A stretch of DNA of 16,979 bases, taken from assembly GCA_003513845.1 (NCBI GenBank), contig DOTB01000046.1, positions 1,193 through 18,171 of the forward strand, in the 5' to 3' direction. Origin of the DNA: Candidatus Atribacteria bacterium. GTDB taxonomy: Bacteria > Atribacterota > Phoenicimicrobiia > Phoenicimicrobiales > Phoenicimicrobiaceae. The notes under the pieces were generated by a model, which had not been told where the DNA came from, did not search any database, and was given only the letters and a program-made list of their open reading frames with translations. The first letter of the stretch is position 1, and each line of letters starts with the position of its first letter. Shown here in pieces: positions 6,832 through 13,047 of the stretch. The position numbers and the translations under genes are program-made.

Positions 6832-7302
6832 TCATAAAACTCCTAATTTAGATAATAATAATGATAGAGATGATAAAATCAGCAAAATAAAAGATATTTT
6901 TGTAAATAAAGCTTTTTTATACAATAAACTTTTAGCACTGGAATAGCTCTCTTGTAAATGTAAATGTTTGTAATTAAGATATTTTCCCCAATTATTCGGC
7001 TCTTTAGTAACAAAAATTCTATGGAGATCAGTGTGAATATTTACTTGCTTGGCAGATATATTCCATAAAGCAATGCCTACTGATGATAGTAACAATAATA
7101 TAAATGGATATATCTGCAAAAAAGAAAGTTTATCAATATAGTTAAAAGCTATTCCAAATAGTACTCCAGCAAACCCTATAACTAATGATGATTTAGTTGT
7201 TTCATTATCAATGCTTATTATAGTATCCCTGAGATCCTGTTCTTGGATCTTTATAGCGTCTTCTTCAATTTTTATTAAATCGTTGTTATTGGAATTATTC
7301 AT
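6832..7302 (-). CDS. Three-helix membrane protein, PycTM/SLATT-like topology
   Basis: 156 residues. A soluble acidic helical N-terminus (to about 35) is followed by hydrophobic segments at about 37-54 (SSLVIGFAGVLFGIAFNYI), 62-83 (LQIYPFILLLLSSVGIALW) and 131-153 (ALFTKISFILLILSSLSLLL). The N-terminal helix with NETTKSS before the first membrane segment, two close helices and a later third helix, together with the total length, resemble Pycsar effector (DUF5706) and SLATT membrane modules. No nucleotide cyclase is present nearby, which weakens that call. It is the first gene of the operon with the acidic peptide and the HEPN protein. AAAGG directly abuts the ATG, an unusually short spacing. 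Confidence 0.55.
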   Translation of the reverse strand: MNNSNNNDLIKIEEDAIKIQEQDLRDTIISIDNETTKSSLVIGFAGVLFGIAFNYIDKLSFLQIYPFILLLLSSVGIALWNISAKQVNIHTDLHRIFVTKEPNNWGKYLNYKHLHLQESYSSAKSLLYKKALFTKISFILLILSSLSLLLSKLGVL

Positions 7303-7581
7303 CCTTTTTCAAATTTACTCTTTCAATATATAATTGTCAATATATAGCATTAACATTAAAGCACTTATCCACACAATAACCTGATATTGTGAATAAATCA
7401 GGAGTTATTAGGATTTATATAGGTTTAAAGATTGTTTTTTACCATTAAATGGCTGAATACTGGATATTTATGGGGAACATGGAAATCATCTTTAATTATA
7501 GCCCTTTTAAGCGCTTATTTTAGGCCAAGATGACCTATAACCCTTATTACCATAAATAAGCCTCATATTGGCAAAATTAGA
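7303..7581. other. Intergenic region containing a DnaA-box-like site and inverted repeat
   Basis: I find no gene in this stretch. The features seen are TTATCCACA at 7365-7373, an exact DnaA-box consensus, and the overlapping inverted repeat CACAATA-6 bp-TATTGTG at 7372-7391. Only one box is seen, so an origin is not established. Confidence 0.4.
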
Positions 7582-7611
7582 AAGCCGGCCCCAAAGGCGC
7601 CGGTAAGGCTT
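7582..7611 (-). terminator. GC-rich hairpin after the YvrJ gene
   Basis: CCGGCCCC (7585-7592) and GGCGCCGG (7596-7603) pair with one mismatch around an AAA loop. AAGCC/GGCTT can also pair at the edges. The stop of the leftward YvrJ gene is 6 bases upstream in transcription. The following T tract (TTTCTAATTTT on the minus strand) is interrupted, so it is a moderate intrinsic terminator. Confidence 0.55.
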
Positions 7612-7616
7612 ATCTA

Positions 7617-7829
7617 TTAAGACTTTCGGTTAGTGCTGGCCACATAAACCCGTAGATCATTGAGAGAATGATTGATTTCCTTGATCTCAGAGGTAATATT
7701 GCGGGAAAATTCCTTCTGATTCTTGACGATTTCATTAATAAAATACTCTAATTTGTAGACCAAATATATGGATAAAACCAAAGGAAAGCCGTTATTGGCA
7801 ACGAGTTTTAAGATGTATTCGATATCCAT
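7617..7829 (-). CDS. YvrJ family protein
   Basis: 70 residues beginning MDIEYILKLVANNGFPLVLSI, the characteristic YvrJ opening: a short helix, then a membrane segment (about 11-24), then a charged coiled-coil-like tail (KLEYFINEIVKNQKEFSRN...). A longer in-frame start at 7889 would run into the peptidase gene. ATG 7829 has GAGGTGGGAAGGG upstream and lies 4 bases after the peptidase stop. YvrJ proteins are small, Bacillota-typical and of unknown function. The topology resembles holin-like accessory proteins next to lysis or cell-wall enzymes, which is an inference from the neighbour. Confidence 0.8.
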   Translation of the reverse strand: MDIEYILKLVANNGFPLVLSIYLVYKLEYFINEIVKNQKEFSRNITSEIKEINHSLNDLRVYVASTNRKS

Positions 7830-7833
7830 CTGG

Positions 7834-8205
7834 CTACCCTTCCCACCTCGTATAATTATAACGGATATCCAAATGACAGAAAGTGTCATATAAGCCCAGC
7901 CCTAAAAACCCGACCTCTTCAGCATAGGCCAAAAGCTCAGCAGGTGCCACCCCTGGAACCCTCACATCGGCAGCCATACCATAGAGATGATAGCTTTCTG
8001 GAACTCCTCCTACCTTCTGGTTGTATTCCACGCAACGATAGCCGGAATTGACTATGATAGGCTTATCCCCTATCTTCTTACGCAGGATCTCCAGCATATC
8101 CACCAGCCGAAAATCGATCATTACCCGCTTACAGCAGGGGCATTCAAATTCAGACAATATAAAATTCCTCGATATCCTGATATGGTTTTTAGGGCTCTTT
8201 AACAT
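7834..8205 (-). CDS. M15-family D-Ala-D-Ala carboxypeptidase-like endolysin
   Basis: About 123 residues. It has the peptidase M15_3 pattern: LSEFECPCC (17-25), VNSGYRC (52-58), SYHLYGMAADV with zinc ligands H73 and D80, and FCHLDIR with H111. Such enzymes cleave cross-links or stem peptides of peptidoglycan, often as phage endolysins or tail-associated lysins. ATG 8205 is chosen over 8235 because the upstream 58-aa gene stops at 8208, 2 bases away, which suggests translational coupling; the ribosome site itself is weak. No signal peptide is present, so export would need a partner such as a holin. YvrJ follows 4 bases downstream. Confidence 0.85.
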   Translation of the reverse strand: MLKSPKNHIRISRNFILSEFECPCCKRVMIDFRLVDMLEILRKKIGDKPIIVNSGYRCVEYNQKVGGVPESYHLYGMAADVRVPGVAPAELLAYAEEVGFLGLGLYDTFCHLDIRYNYTRWEG

Positions 8206-8207
8206 CA

Positions 8208-8384
8208 CTAAAACCCAAACAGAATACGTAGACACAAGACCAGAATATCATCCACTGGATTGGAAGTATGCTGGGCCCTCTCTTCCAGATCAGTCAAGAA
8301 GGCCTTGATCTGATTACGGATCTCTGGACTGGCCCCACTTATGACCTTTACTATCATTTGATAGACTATATTTAACATTACCAT
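8208..8384 (-). CDS. 58-residue phage/plasmid-type small protein
   Basis: A small frame of 58 codons: MVMLNIVYQMIVKVISG, then SPEIRNQIKAFLTDLEERA, then NPVDDILVLCLRILFGF. It has an amphipathic start, a charged central helix and a hydrophobic C-terminus ending in Phe. GAGGT lies upstream; the second ATG (8378) has the better 7-base spacing. It sits between the DUF2922 gene and the peptidase with only a 2-base gap to the latter. The SPEIR...NP-DD-L pattern resembles short proteins accompanying M15 peptidases in Bacillota phage-like clusters, from memory only. Likely a small membrane-associated or scaffold protein. Confidence 0.65.
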   Translation of the reverse strand: MVMLNIVYQMIVKVISGASPEIRNQIKAFLTDLEERAQHTSNPVDDILVLCLRILFGF

Positions 8385-8412
8385 TTACCTCACTTTTATC
8401 TTTTGAATAATT

Positions 8413-8476
8413 CCGGTGGCCCACTGGCCGGAAGGAGGAAAAAATAAAAAAGCCATCCGCTTTAGTAGGCCACCGG
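8413..8476 (-). terminator. Long-range GC-rich inverted repeat between DUF2922 and the 58-aa gene
   Basis: CCGGTGGCC (8413-8421) and GGCCACCGG (8468-8476) are perfect 9-bp complements. Between them, on the minus strand, AAAGC-GGATG-GCTTT is followed by TTTATTTTTT, a small terminator-like hairpin. The nested layout could attenuate read-through from DUF1659/DUF2922 into the peptidase genes. Confidence 0.5.
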
Positions 8477-8502
8477 GTATAAACTAAAATAAGAACAATA
8501 AA

Positions 8503-8778
8503 TTAACCAACATCCATTACATCGGTACTGGAGTATTCCACAATACGGGCATTGACCTTCTCAACCAGATCATTACCTTTGTTGTGGAAGATATTTTTGG
8601 CTATAATGGTATCCATAACTGCCTCAATGGCGGCATCCTGAGCTGCCAAATCAACATAGTCACCATCCTCTAAATTCTTGGGATTGTTCAGTATGAAATT
8701 CTTTTTATTTCCTTCACTATCGGCAAACTGCAGATAGAGCCTCTTGTAACTGCTAACTTCACCCACCTCGGTTGCCAT
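8503..8778 (-). CDS. DUF2922 family protein
   Basis: 91 residues from ATG 8778 (AGGTGG 8 bases upstream); an earlier in-frame GTG at 8790 overlaps that ribosome site. The sequence (YKRLYLQFADSEGNKKNFILNNP...AAIEAVMDTIIAKNIF) matches the DUF2922 pattern of a small beta-rich lead followed by a helix. DUF2922 genes are typical of Bacillota and almost always follow a DUF1659 gene, as here (36-base gap). The biochemical role is unknown for the family. Confidence 0.85.
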   Translation of the reverse strand: MATEVGEVSSYKRLYLQFADSEGNKKNFILNNPKNLEDGDYVDLAAQDAAIEAVMDTIIAKNIFHNKGNDLVEKVNARIVEYSSTDVMDVG

Positions 8779-8814
8779 CTTTTTCACCACCTTTCTCTTT
8801 TAAATTGATTACCT

Positions 8815-9039
8815 TTAACTAGTTAACTCAAAGTTTTTGGTCAGTTCGATACTGTCCAGGCTGTCTTTTTGTAGGCTGACCAGCTGAGTAGCCACATCAA
8901 AGATATCCTGCTCGGCTGCTGATTCTTTCACATTGTTGAAATAGGTTCTCTTGATGATGGGCTTACCTGATTCCGGATCCGTTCCGGTAACCAGATTAAG
9001 CTGTAATCTGCTATCATAAGGAATAACAACAACTGGCAT
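8815..9039 (-). CDS. DUF1659 family protein
   Basis: 74 residues from ATG 9039, which has GGGGGT 6 bases upstream; the ATG at 9057 would put that ribosome site inside the gene. The sequence (VIPYDSRLQLNLVTGTDPESGKPIIKRTYFNNVKESA...DIFDVATQLVSLQ) fits DUF1659: a beta-strand pair followed by a helix ending in a short hydrophobic tail. It is the first gene of the five-gene leftward cassette DUF1659, DUF2922, 58-aa, M15 peptidase, YvrJ. The function of the family is unknown. Confidence 0.85.
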   Translation of the reverse strand: MPVVVIPYDSRLQLNLVTGTDPESGKPIIKRTYFNNVKESAAEQDIFDVATQLVSLQKDSLDSIELTKNFELTS

Positions 9040-9332
9040 AACAAGACCCCCTTTCATAATAATTTACTTTAATAAGTATATCATATAATAACATTAATGT
9101 AAAGTAAACTATAATAGTATATTGTAAAATTACTAAATATTATTTATTGGATATTTAATATAATTTATAGATATAAACATAACGCAATATAATAAAACAA
9201 ATTAGATTATAAAATGTAATAATAGTTTATAACACTACCTTACATTACAATAAATTTATATATACTACTATACCATATAATAAGATAGTATACCTTATTA
9301 AATGATAAAGAAATAATAAACCTTAATAGAAC
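9040..9332. other. Extremely AT-rich spacer with inverted repeat
   Basis: No gene is seen. TTTACTTTA (9063-9071) and TAAAGTAAA (9100-9108) form a perfect 9-bp inverted repeat just upstream of the DUF1659 gene and could be an operator or promoter-region hairpin. The rest, to 9332, is almost pure A/T with many TATA-like strings, so no promoter can be singled out. Confidence 0.4.
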
Positions 9333-9555
9333 ACAGGGGCAAGACAGCACTGATGTGCTGCCATCATATCTCCCGCATTACATATTACATAAGACAGTAT
9401 TATCGCTGGCCTTTGGATAAGAACTATAAGCTCCAGCATTAATTAGATATATGGAGTAGTTGTATTCTTCTATATGGTTATGGTGGCCTGCGGGAGATAT
9501 GATGCGTATAGGCAGGTAGCAGGTAAGCATACCTGCCTATACGCCTTGCCCCTGT
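9333..9555 (+). ncRNA. Structured RNA candidate E1 (four-way junction)
   Basis: Four helices pack with almost no unpaired junction bases. P1: 9333-9343 with 9545-9555 (11 bp, ACAGGGGCAAG). P2: CAGCAC-TGAT-GTGCTG, 9345-9360. P3: 9362-9377 with 9489-9504 (16 bp). P4: 9504-9518 with 9530-9544 (15 bp, sharing 9504 with P3). Inside P3, 9397-9405 and 9478-9485 form a helix conserved with element E2, then AAGAA/TTCTT (9419-9423/9465-9469) and CTCCA/TGGAG (9431-9435/9452-9456). Conserved pairs change to G-U type pairs on the plus strand, which suggests plus-sense RNA. I could not match it to a known RNA family. A DNA-level site such as a primase start site is the alternative. Confidence 0.55.
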
Positions 9556-9760
9556 AGTAGAAATGAGGGCTAAAAAAAGAATGACGATTGTGCGGATTTG
9601 GGCTTTTATTTCAAGCGGGAAAATACCCAGCTTCAAACTCAGGGCAAACGTTTGTTTTGGTCATGTAGTCGTGCACTACTTTATTCTTACCTTGTAGTTA
9701 AAATTGCGGGCAATATTATTACAAGGTCAGAAAAAAGAATGTGCACTCCGGGGAGTTGAT
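9556..9760 (+). other. Further hairpins downstream of E1
   Basis: AAGCGGG-loop-CCC-A-GCTT (9613-9633), the palindrome CAAACGTTTG near 9645-9654, GTAGT-CGTGC-ACTAC (about 9665-9679), and a composite arm GTGCAC/GTGCAC, ATTCTT/AAGAAT and ACCTTGTA/TACAAGGT spanning 9671-9746. No credible gene is seen. The region may continue the E1 transcript as leader to the 51-aa peptide. Confidence 0.4.
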
Positions 9761-9916
9761 ATGTTGGCAAAAGCAAGAAAAGAACAGATAATATTTTTAT
9801 CTTTATATAGATATTCCGTAAATATTGTTTTGATATTGTGGTTTTATATATATTGGTATGTTATATTAATATATAATACACTGAAGGAAACAAGGGGGCA
9901 ACGGTTCTCTGTGTGA
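9761..9916 (+). CDS. 51-residue single-span membrane peptide
   Basis: ATG 9761 has GGGGAG 5 bases upstream, so it is preferred to the unsupported upstream TTG at 9704. The peptide begins MLAKARKEQ (basic, probably cytosolic), has one strongly hydrophobic aromatic helix (about 13-37, VNIVLILWFYIYWYVILIY) and a basic tail (KETRGQRFSV). The size and topology resemble type I toxin or small regulatory membrane peptides, but no such family is recognised. It lies on the plus strand between structured element E1 and the lipoprotein gene, 48 bases upstream of the latter. Confidence 0.5.
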   Translation: MLAKARKEQIIFLSLYRYSVNIVLILWFYIYWYVILIYNTLKETRGQRFSV

Positions 9917-9964
9917 TAACAAATATCAATAATAAATTAAAATTTTTGGAGGTTTCAAGTAATT

Positions 9965-10405
9965 ATGAATAAAAAATTAATTAGCTCTTTTCTCATTTTG
10001 TTGTTTGCTTTATTGTTTATTGGATGTAGTGGTGTTCAGAAAACTGCGGATTTAGATCTTTCTTTTGATCCAAATCCTGCCCCATATGACTTTGGAACAA
10101 ATAGCTGGCCCTTTACAATTACAGTGACTGAACAAAATGGAGTTGGTGTTACTTTAACCGAATTTACACTTAAAACATATAACAATAATAATCAGCTATT
10201 AAGCACAGATGTTTTTGATTCTGAGGAAATTATTGATAGGTTTGATACAAATTATGTTTCAGCATTTTCTTCCATAGATCATGATTTGGCCCGTAGCAAT
10301 ACTACCTCCGGTATCAAATATGCAATCATTTCAGTTGATGGTGTAGATGATAATAATGTTCCTGTTTCCGCAGAAGCTAGAATAGATTTTCTGCCTTTTC
10401 TTTAA
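9965..10405 (+). CDS. Small secreted lipoprotein
   Basis: 146 residues. The N-terminus MNKKLISSF...LLFIGC has a lipobox with Cys21, so the protein should be lipidated and anchored on the outer face of the cytoplasmic membrane. The mature part is Ser/Thr/Asn/Asp-rich with alternating hydrophobics (PFTITVTEQNGVGVTLTEFTLKTYNNN), suggesting an Ig-like beta-sandwich of about 120 residues. GGAGG is 12 bases before the ATG, rather far. It lies between E1 and the hairpin region 10425-11147, and a perfect 16-bp hairpin follows 19 bases after its stop. Function unknown; surface adhesion or binding is only a guess. Confidence 0.75.
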   Translation: MNKKLISSFLILLFALLFIGCSGVQKTADLDLSFDPNPAPYDFGTNSWPFTITVTEQNGVGVTLTEFTLKTYNNNNQLLSTDVFDSEEIIDRFDTNYVSAFSSIDHDLARSNTTSGIKYAIISVDGVDDNNVPVSAEARIDFLPFL

Positions 10406-10424
10406 AAAAACACTGTAAAACAGG

Positions 10425-10473
10425 CATAATTTATGGCAAGGGGGGATGAATTTTCCTCTTGCCATAAATTATG
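10425..10473 (+). other. Perfect 16-bp hairpin after the lipoprotein gene
   Basis: CATAATTTATGGCAAG (10425-10440) and its exact complement (10458-10473) flank a 17-base loop. It lies 19 bases after the lipoprotein stop, but no T tract follows, so a simple intrinsic terminator is unlikely. It is the first in a chain of strong hairpins leading to E2. Confidence 0.6.
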
Positions 10474-10576
10474 TACATCCTCTGATTGCATATCTTCAGG
10501 TAAAATAAATCAAAAATGGATTTCTTTTTGAGGTATTTTACTGAAGTTATGCTCCTGGTAAGTTTGTCTTTAACAA

Positions 10577-10801
10577 AGCATTTCTTTTTTCAAGTCAGGG
10601 TGTTTTCCTGTTTTGAAAAAAGTAATGCTCTTTCTCTTCGGCAATTCTCCCGTCAACCGGGTATTTCTGGCCTGGTAGGTGTATTGCCTCTTCTTTCTCT
10701 TTGGTTTTTCTTATTCCCGCTCCTATACCAAGCATGTCACTCAACTGCCCTTTACCATTTATACTTGAGTATCTTTTACAAAGGGCAGTTGATTGAGATG
10801 C
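10577..10801 (+). other. Chain of long hairpins upstream of E2
   Basis: Hairpin B: AGCATT plus CTTTTTTCAA (10577-10593) pairs with 10613-10629 across one mismatch, with CAGG/CCTG inside. Hairpin C: GGCAAT/ATTGCC (10640-10645/10683-10688) with inner CCCG/CGGG. A small TTGGT/ACCAA stem lies at 10701-10705/10727-10731. Hairpin D: 10732-10753 pairs with 10780-10801, 20 of 22 positions including 13 perfect, and contains ATACT-TG-AGTAT. A 104-codon frame spans this segment, but its composition is not protein-like. Confidence 0.5.
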
Positions 10802-10828
10802 GCACCATAAAAAACAATAAAATGAGAT

Positions 10829-11147
10829 AAGACGAAAACATCATGCTCTGATATGATTTATTGAAAATAAATCATTTGAGAGCATGATTTGAAATGACGA
10901 AAGAGCAGAAGGCGAATCGATATTAACCTTCATAGTGGAGAAGCCTATCGGCGGAGAGAATAGGCACGCACTCTGTGGCGCCACACCGAATAGGTATGAG
11001 GTGTGCCTCACGCCACAGAGTATAATTTAGTTTACATAACTAAGCATTATCGTTGACCTTTTCTATGCCCTCCCCTATACTTGATAAAAGGTCCGATAGT
11101 GGCGAGTTATGTAAGCTAAATTATTCTTGCGTGCCGTCGTTCGTCTT
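10829..11147 (+). ncRNA. Structured RNA candidate E2 (multi-branched)
   Basis: Outer helix AAGACGAA/TTCGTCTT (10829-10836/11140-11147). Hairpin E: 10840-10849 with 10879-10888 and 10853-10862 with 10866-10875 (10 + 10 bp). A 7-bp helix GGCACGC/GCGTGCC (10963-10969/11129-11135) encloses hairpin F (10970-10980/11011-11021, 11 bp, with inner CACACC/GGTGTG) and arm G (11022-11041/11105-11124, 20 bp with one T-G pair). Arm G continues as CATTATCG/CGATAGTG (11045-11052/11094-11101) and GACCTTTT/AAAAGGTC (11055-11062/11086-11093). 11044-11061 matches E1 9397-9414 at 15 of 18 bases. T-G pairs favour plus-strand RNA. The 3' terminator at 11349-11371 could end it. Confidence 0.55.
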
Positions 11148-11348
11148 GCAGTTATCATATAGAGATCAACTTGGATTGTAAAAATCGGCTCAAATGCAAA
11201 AGAGGGTTATGAGGATAAGATCGGTTCTCAGATAGAGAAAGAGAGACAATGAAAAGAAGATGGTACCATTTAAATGCCAATACCTAATCTAAGCCAGTAT
11301 AGTAGTCGCCTTTTTCCTTCGGAAACCGTTGAAAAATATAAAATTTAC

Positions 11349-11371
11349 CCCTTAAAAAGTGAAGGGTTTTT
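11349..11371 (+). terminator. Intrinsic terminator between E2 and the primase gene
   Basis: CCCTT, an 8-base loop, AAGGG, then TTTTT on the plus strand (11349-11371). The same hairpin lies 8 bases past the leftward primase stop, where its minus-strand tail is T-rich but interrupted, so it may work in both directions. The 200 bases between E2 and this hairpin contain no gene that I can support. Confidence 0.6.
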
Positions 11372-11379
11372 GGTACTTT

Positions 11380-12486
11380 TCAGTTATAGAGAGAATCATC
11401 AAGAATATCTTTTTCTTTTAATGCCTGAATTGCCTTTTTCACCGTATTATAATTCATCTTTGCCACATTTGCTATTCGATTTATGGAGGGATTTTCTCCA
11501 TCAAAGACAGTTCCTAATAGACAGGCAATACCCCGTTGGGTGTTGGTTAACTCTGGCAATAACCTTAGGCTTCTAATGAGAATATTGCTATCTCCTAATC
11601 GACCGACTCTAAACCGATAGGAACAGTTTTCACAACAGACATAGAGAAGTTTCTCTCTGATACTACTACAACTATAATGATAAGCCTTGCGAAATATTTT
11701 ATTTAATTCTCTCTCCGGTAAAGGATTGCTCAGGGAATTGTTCTTTCTGGTTACTATATTTTGGGCATGCTCTTTACTATTTTTATTTTGCAGCAAAAGA
11801 TTATAAAGAATAAACAAGCTATTATCGCGCTCCCCCTCTTTGAGCTCTCTCCTTAGGATCTGACGGATACAGTCTACCTGGTATCCATGATATCTTGGTA
11901 TCTTAAATGGGATAGCATTATGCTCAAAATTACCCTTATTACTTATCTCTCTAAGTAATATTTCAGGAATGGGCAATATTTTACTTAAGGGAACCTCATA
12001 GGTATAGCGATGATTTCTTATTACCGATGGGGGAGCGACAATATAATTACCGTTGCTCTTTAGCTCAATTCTCCTACCAAAGAGACTGCCAACACTTGTG
12101 GTATATTTCCCATTTCCATTTAGTTTAAAATAATAATGGTATCCCCTTCTGGTTTTTACTCGAGTGGTTTCCTTAAGTTGAGGTACTCTTTCTTTAAGCT
12201 TGGGCAAAAAACCAAGTTCATCAACATCAACCACTGCCAGTTGACTGATGTAGCCGGTAACAATCCCAATATTAGGGGTATTAAATTGAGCCTGCCACCT
12301 TACAATTTCATTGATGGTTGCTCTTTGGTACTGATATTGCTTCCAGTAGATATAAGGTCTTTTCTCATGATCAATCGGTATCAGGCTATACCCATTTTCT
12401 AAATATTCTTGGATAATATTGTTGTGAATATGACTCAAATCTTTGCTGGGCTCGGAAGAAAGCCCAGGCAAATGCAAAGACCCCAA
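11380..12486 (-). CDS. Primase-polymerase (archaeo-eukaryotic primase superfamily) replication protein
   Basis: 368 residues. An N-terminal Prim-Pol domain (about 25-185) shows the opening ENGYSLIPIDHEKRPY, acidic motif VVDVDE (85-90) for metal binding, TRRGYHYYF (112-120) and IELKSNGNYIVAPPS (140-154). A PriCT-like helical segment follows (EGERDNSLFILYNLLLQN, about 217-234), then a Cys-rich stretch (CSS...CCENC, about 274-288) and a C-terminal winged HTH (INRIANVAKMNYNTVKKAIQALKE, about 334-357). It would make primers, and possibly extend them, for plasmid or phage replication. The start is TTG 12486 with AAGG about 8 bases upstream; the frame stays open further up to about 12565 with no ATG, so the start is uncertain. 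Confidence 0.85.
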   Translation of the reverse strand: MGSLHLPGLSSEPSKDLSHIHNNIIQEYLENGYSLIPIDHEKRPYIYWKQYQYQRATINEIVRWQAQFNTPNIGIVTGYISQLAVVDVDELGFLPKLKERVPQLKETTRVKTRRGYHYYFKLNGNGKYTTSVGSLFGRRIELKSNGNYIVAPPSVIRNHRYTYEVPLSKILPIPEILLREISNKGNFEHNAIPFKIPRYHGYQVDCIRQILRRELKEGERDNSLFILYNLLLQNKNSKEHAQNIVTRKNNSLSNPLPERELNKIFRKAYHYSCSSIREKLLYVCCENCSYRFRVGRLGDSNILIRSLRLLPELTNTQRGIACLLGTVFDGENPSINRIANVAKMNYNTVKKAIQALKEKDILDDSLYN

Positions 12487-12514
12487 CCATGCCCTTACAG
12501 CCTTTCTGCTACAT

Positions 12515-12538
12515 TTAATATTACAATTAATATTACAA
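12515..12538. repeat. Perfect 12-bp tandem duplication upstream of the primase
   Basis: TTAATATTACAA occurs twice in direct tandem, 29 bases upstream of the TTG start. With only two copies it may be an operator or a residual iteron. It also lies in the upstream extension of the primase reading frame, where it would encode the period CNIN. Confidence 0.5.
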
Positions 12539-13047
12539 TCCTGCTGCGATGATAGTGCAATTTCAGGAAAATATTACCGTATAGCAAAACAACCGATTTG
12601 AATAATAAATAAATGAAAAATATAGGTCAGAGTACCAATAAGCAGTCATATAAAAAAAGGGAGTGCAATTTGGTAATCACACTCCCACAAACAATATAAA
12701 GACATTATAACACAATAAATGGCTAAGACATAGAAAAACATATAAAAAGTTTATAGAAAGTTGAAATAAACTATCTAATTCGTTGAACCGTCCCCTGTTC
12801 TAGATGATTATAGCACCTTCATATTTTATTCAAAGTGACCTTGCTATACTTTTAATTTACTAAAAATGAAAAATAACTATTTTATCAATAATAAAGATTT
12901 GACCCCCTTTTCCCTTTCTGATGGCCCCTTTTGCTTTATTTATTTGTTTTACTATTAATTTTTACAGAAGGAGACTTTATTTTGTTAAACTTCAAAATAA
13001 TACTGATTTTTTTTATTAAATTTTTAAGCCAGACATCTCCATAAAAA
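12539..13047. other. Intergenic region between primase and endonuclease genes
   Basis: Apart from the terminator at 12652-12686 I see no gene or RNA structure. The rest is AT-rich. It contains the 10-mer TAACACAATA (12708-12717), identical to one arm of the inverted repeat at 5621. Confidence 0.4.
12652..12686 (-). terminator. Rho-independent terminator of the restriction-modification operon
   Basis: On the minus strand, GGGAGTG and CACTCCC (12680-12686 and 12659-12665 on the plus strand) form a perfect 7-bp stem with a 14-base loop, followed at once by seven T. It lies about 360 bases past the endonuclease stop and is the first clear terminator for that leftward transcript. Confidence 0.8.

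Noticed and set aside
9345..9360. Hammerhead-ribozyme-like CTGATG in E1
   Set aside because: The required GAAA and cleavage-site context are absent; CTGATG is simply the loop of a 6-bp hairpin.
10516..10830. Plus-strand 104-codon frame
   Set aside because: It runs through several long perfect hairpins, has no ribosome site and has non-protein-like composition, so RNA structure explains the region better.
12783..12802. AACCGTCCCCTGTTC as a transposon or REP-element end
   Set aside because: It is a single short motif with no partner repeat or transposase nearby.
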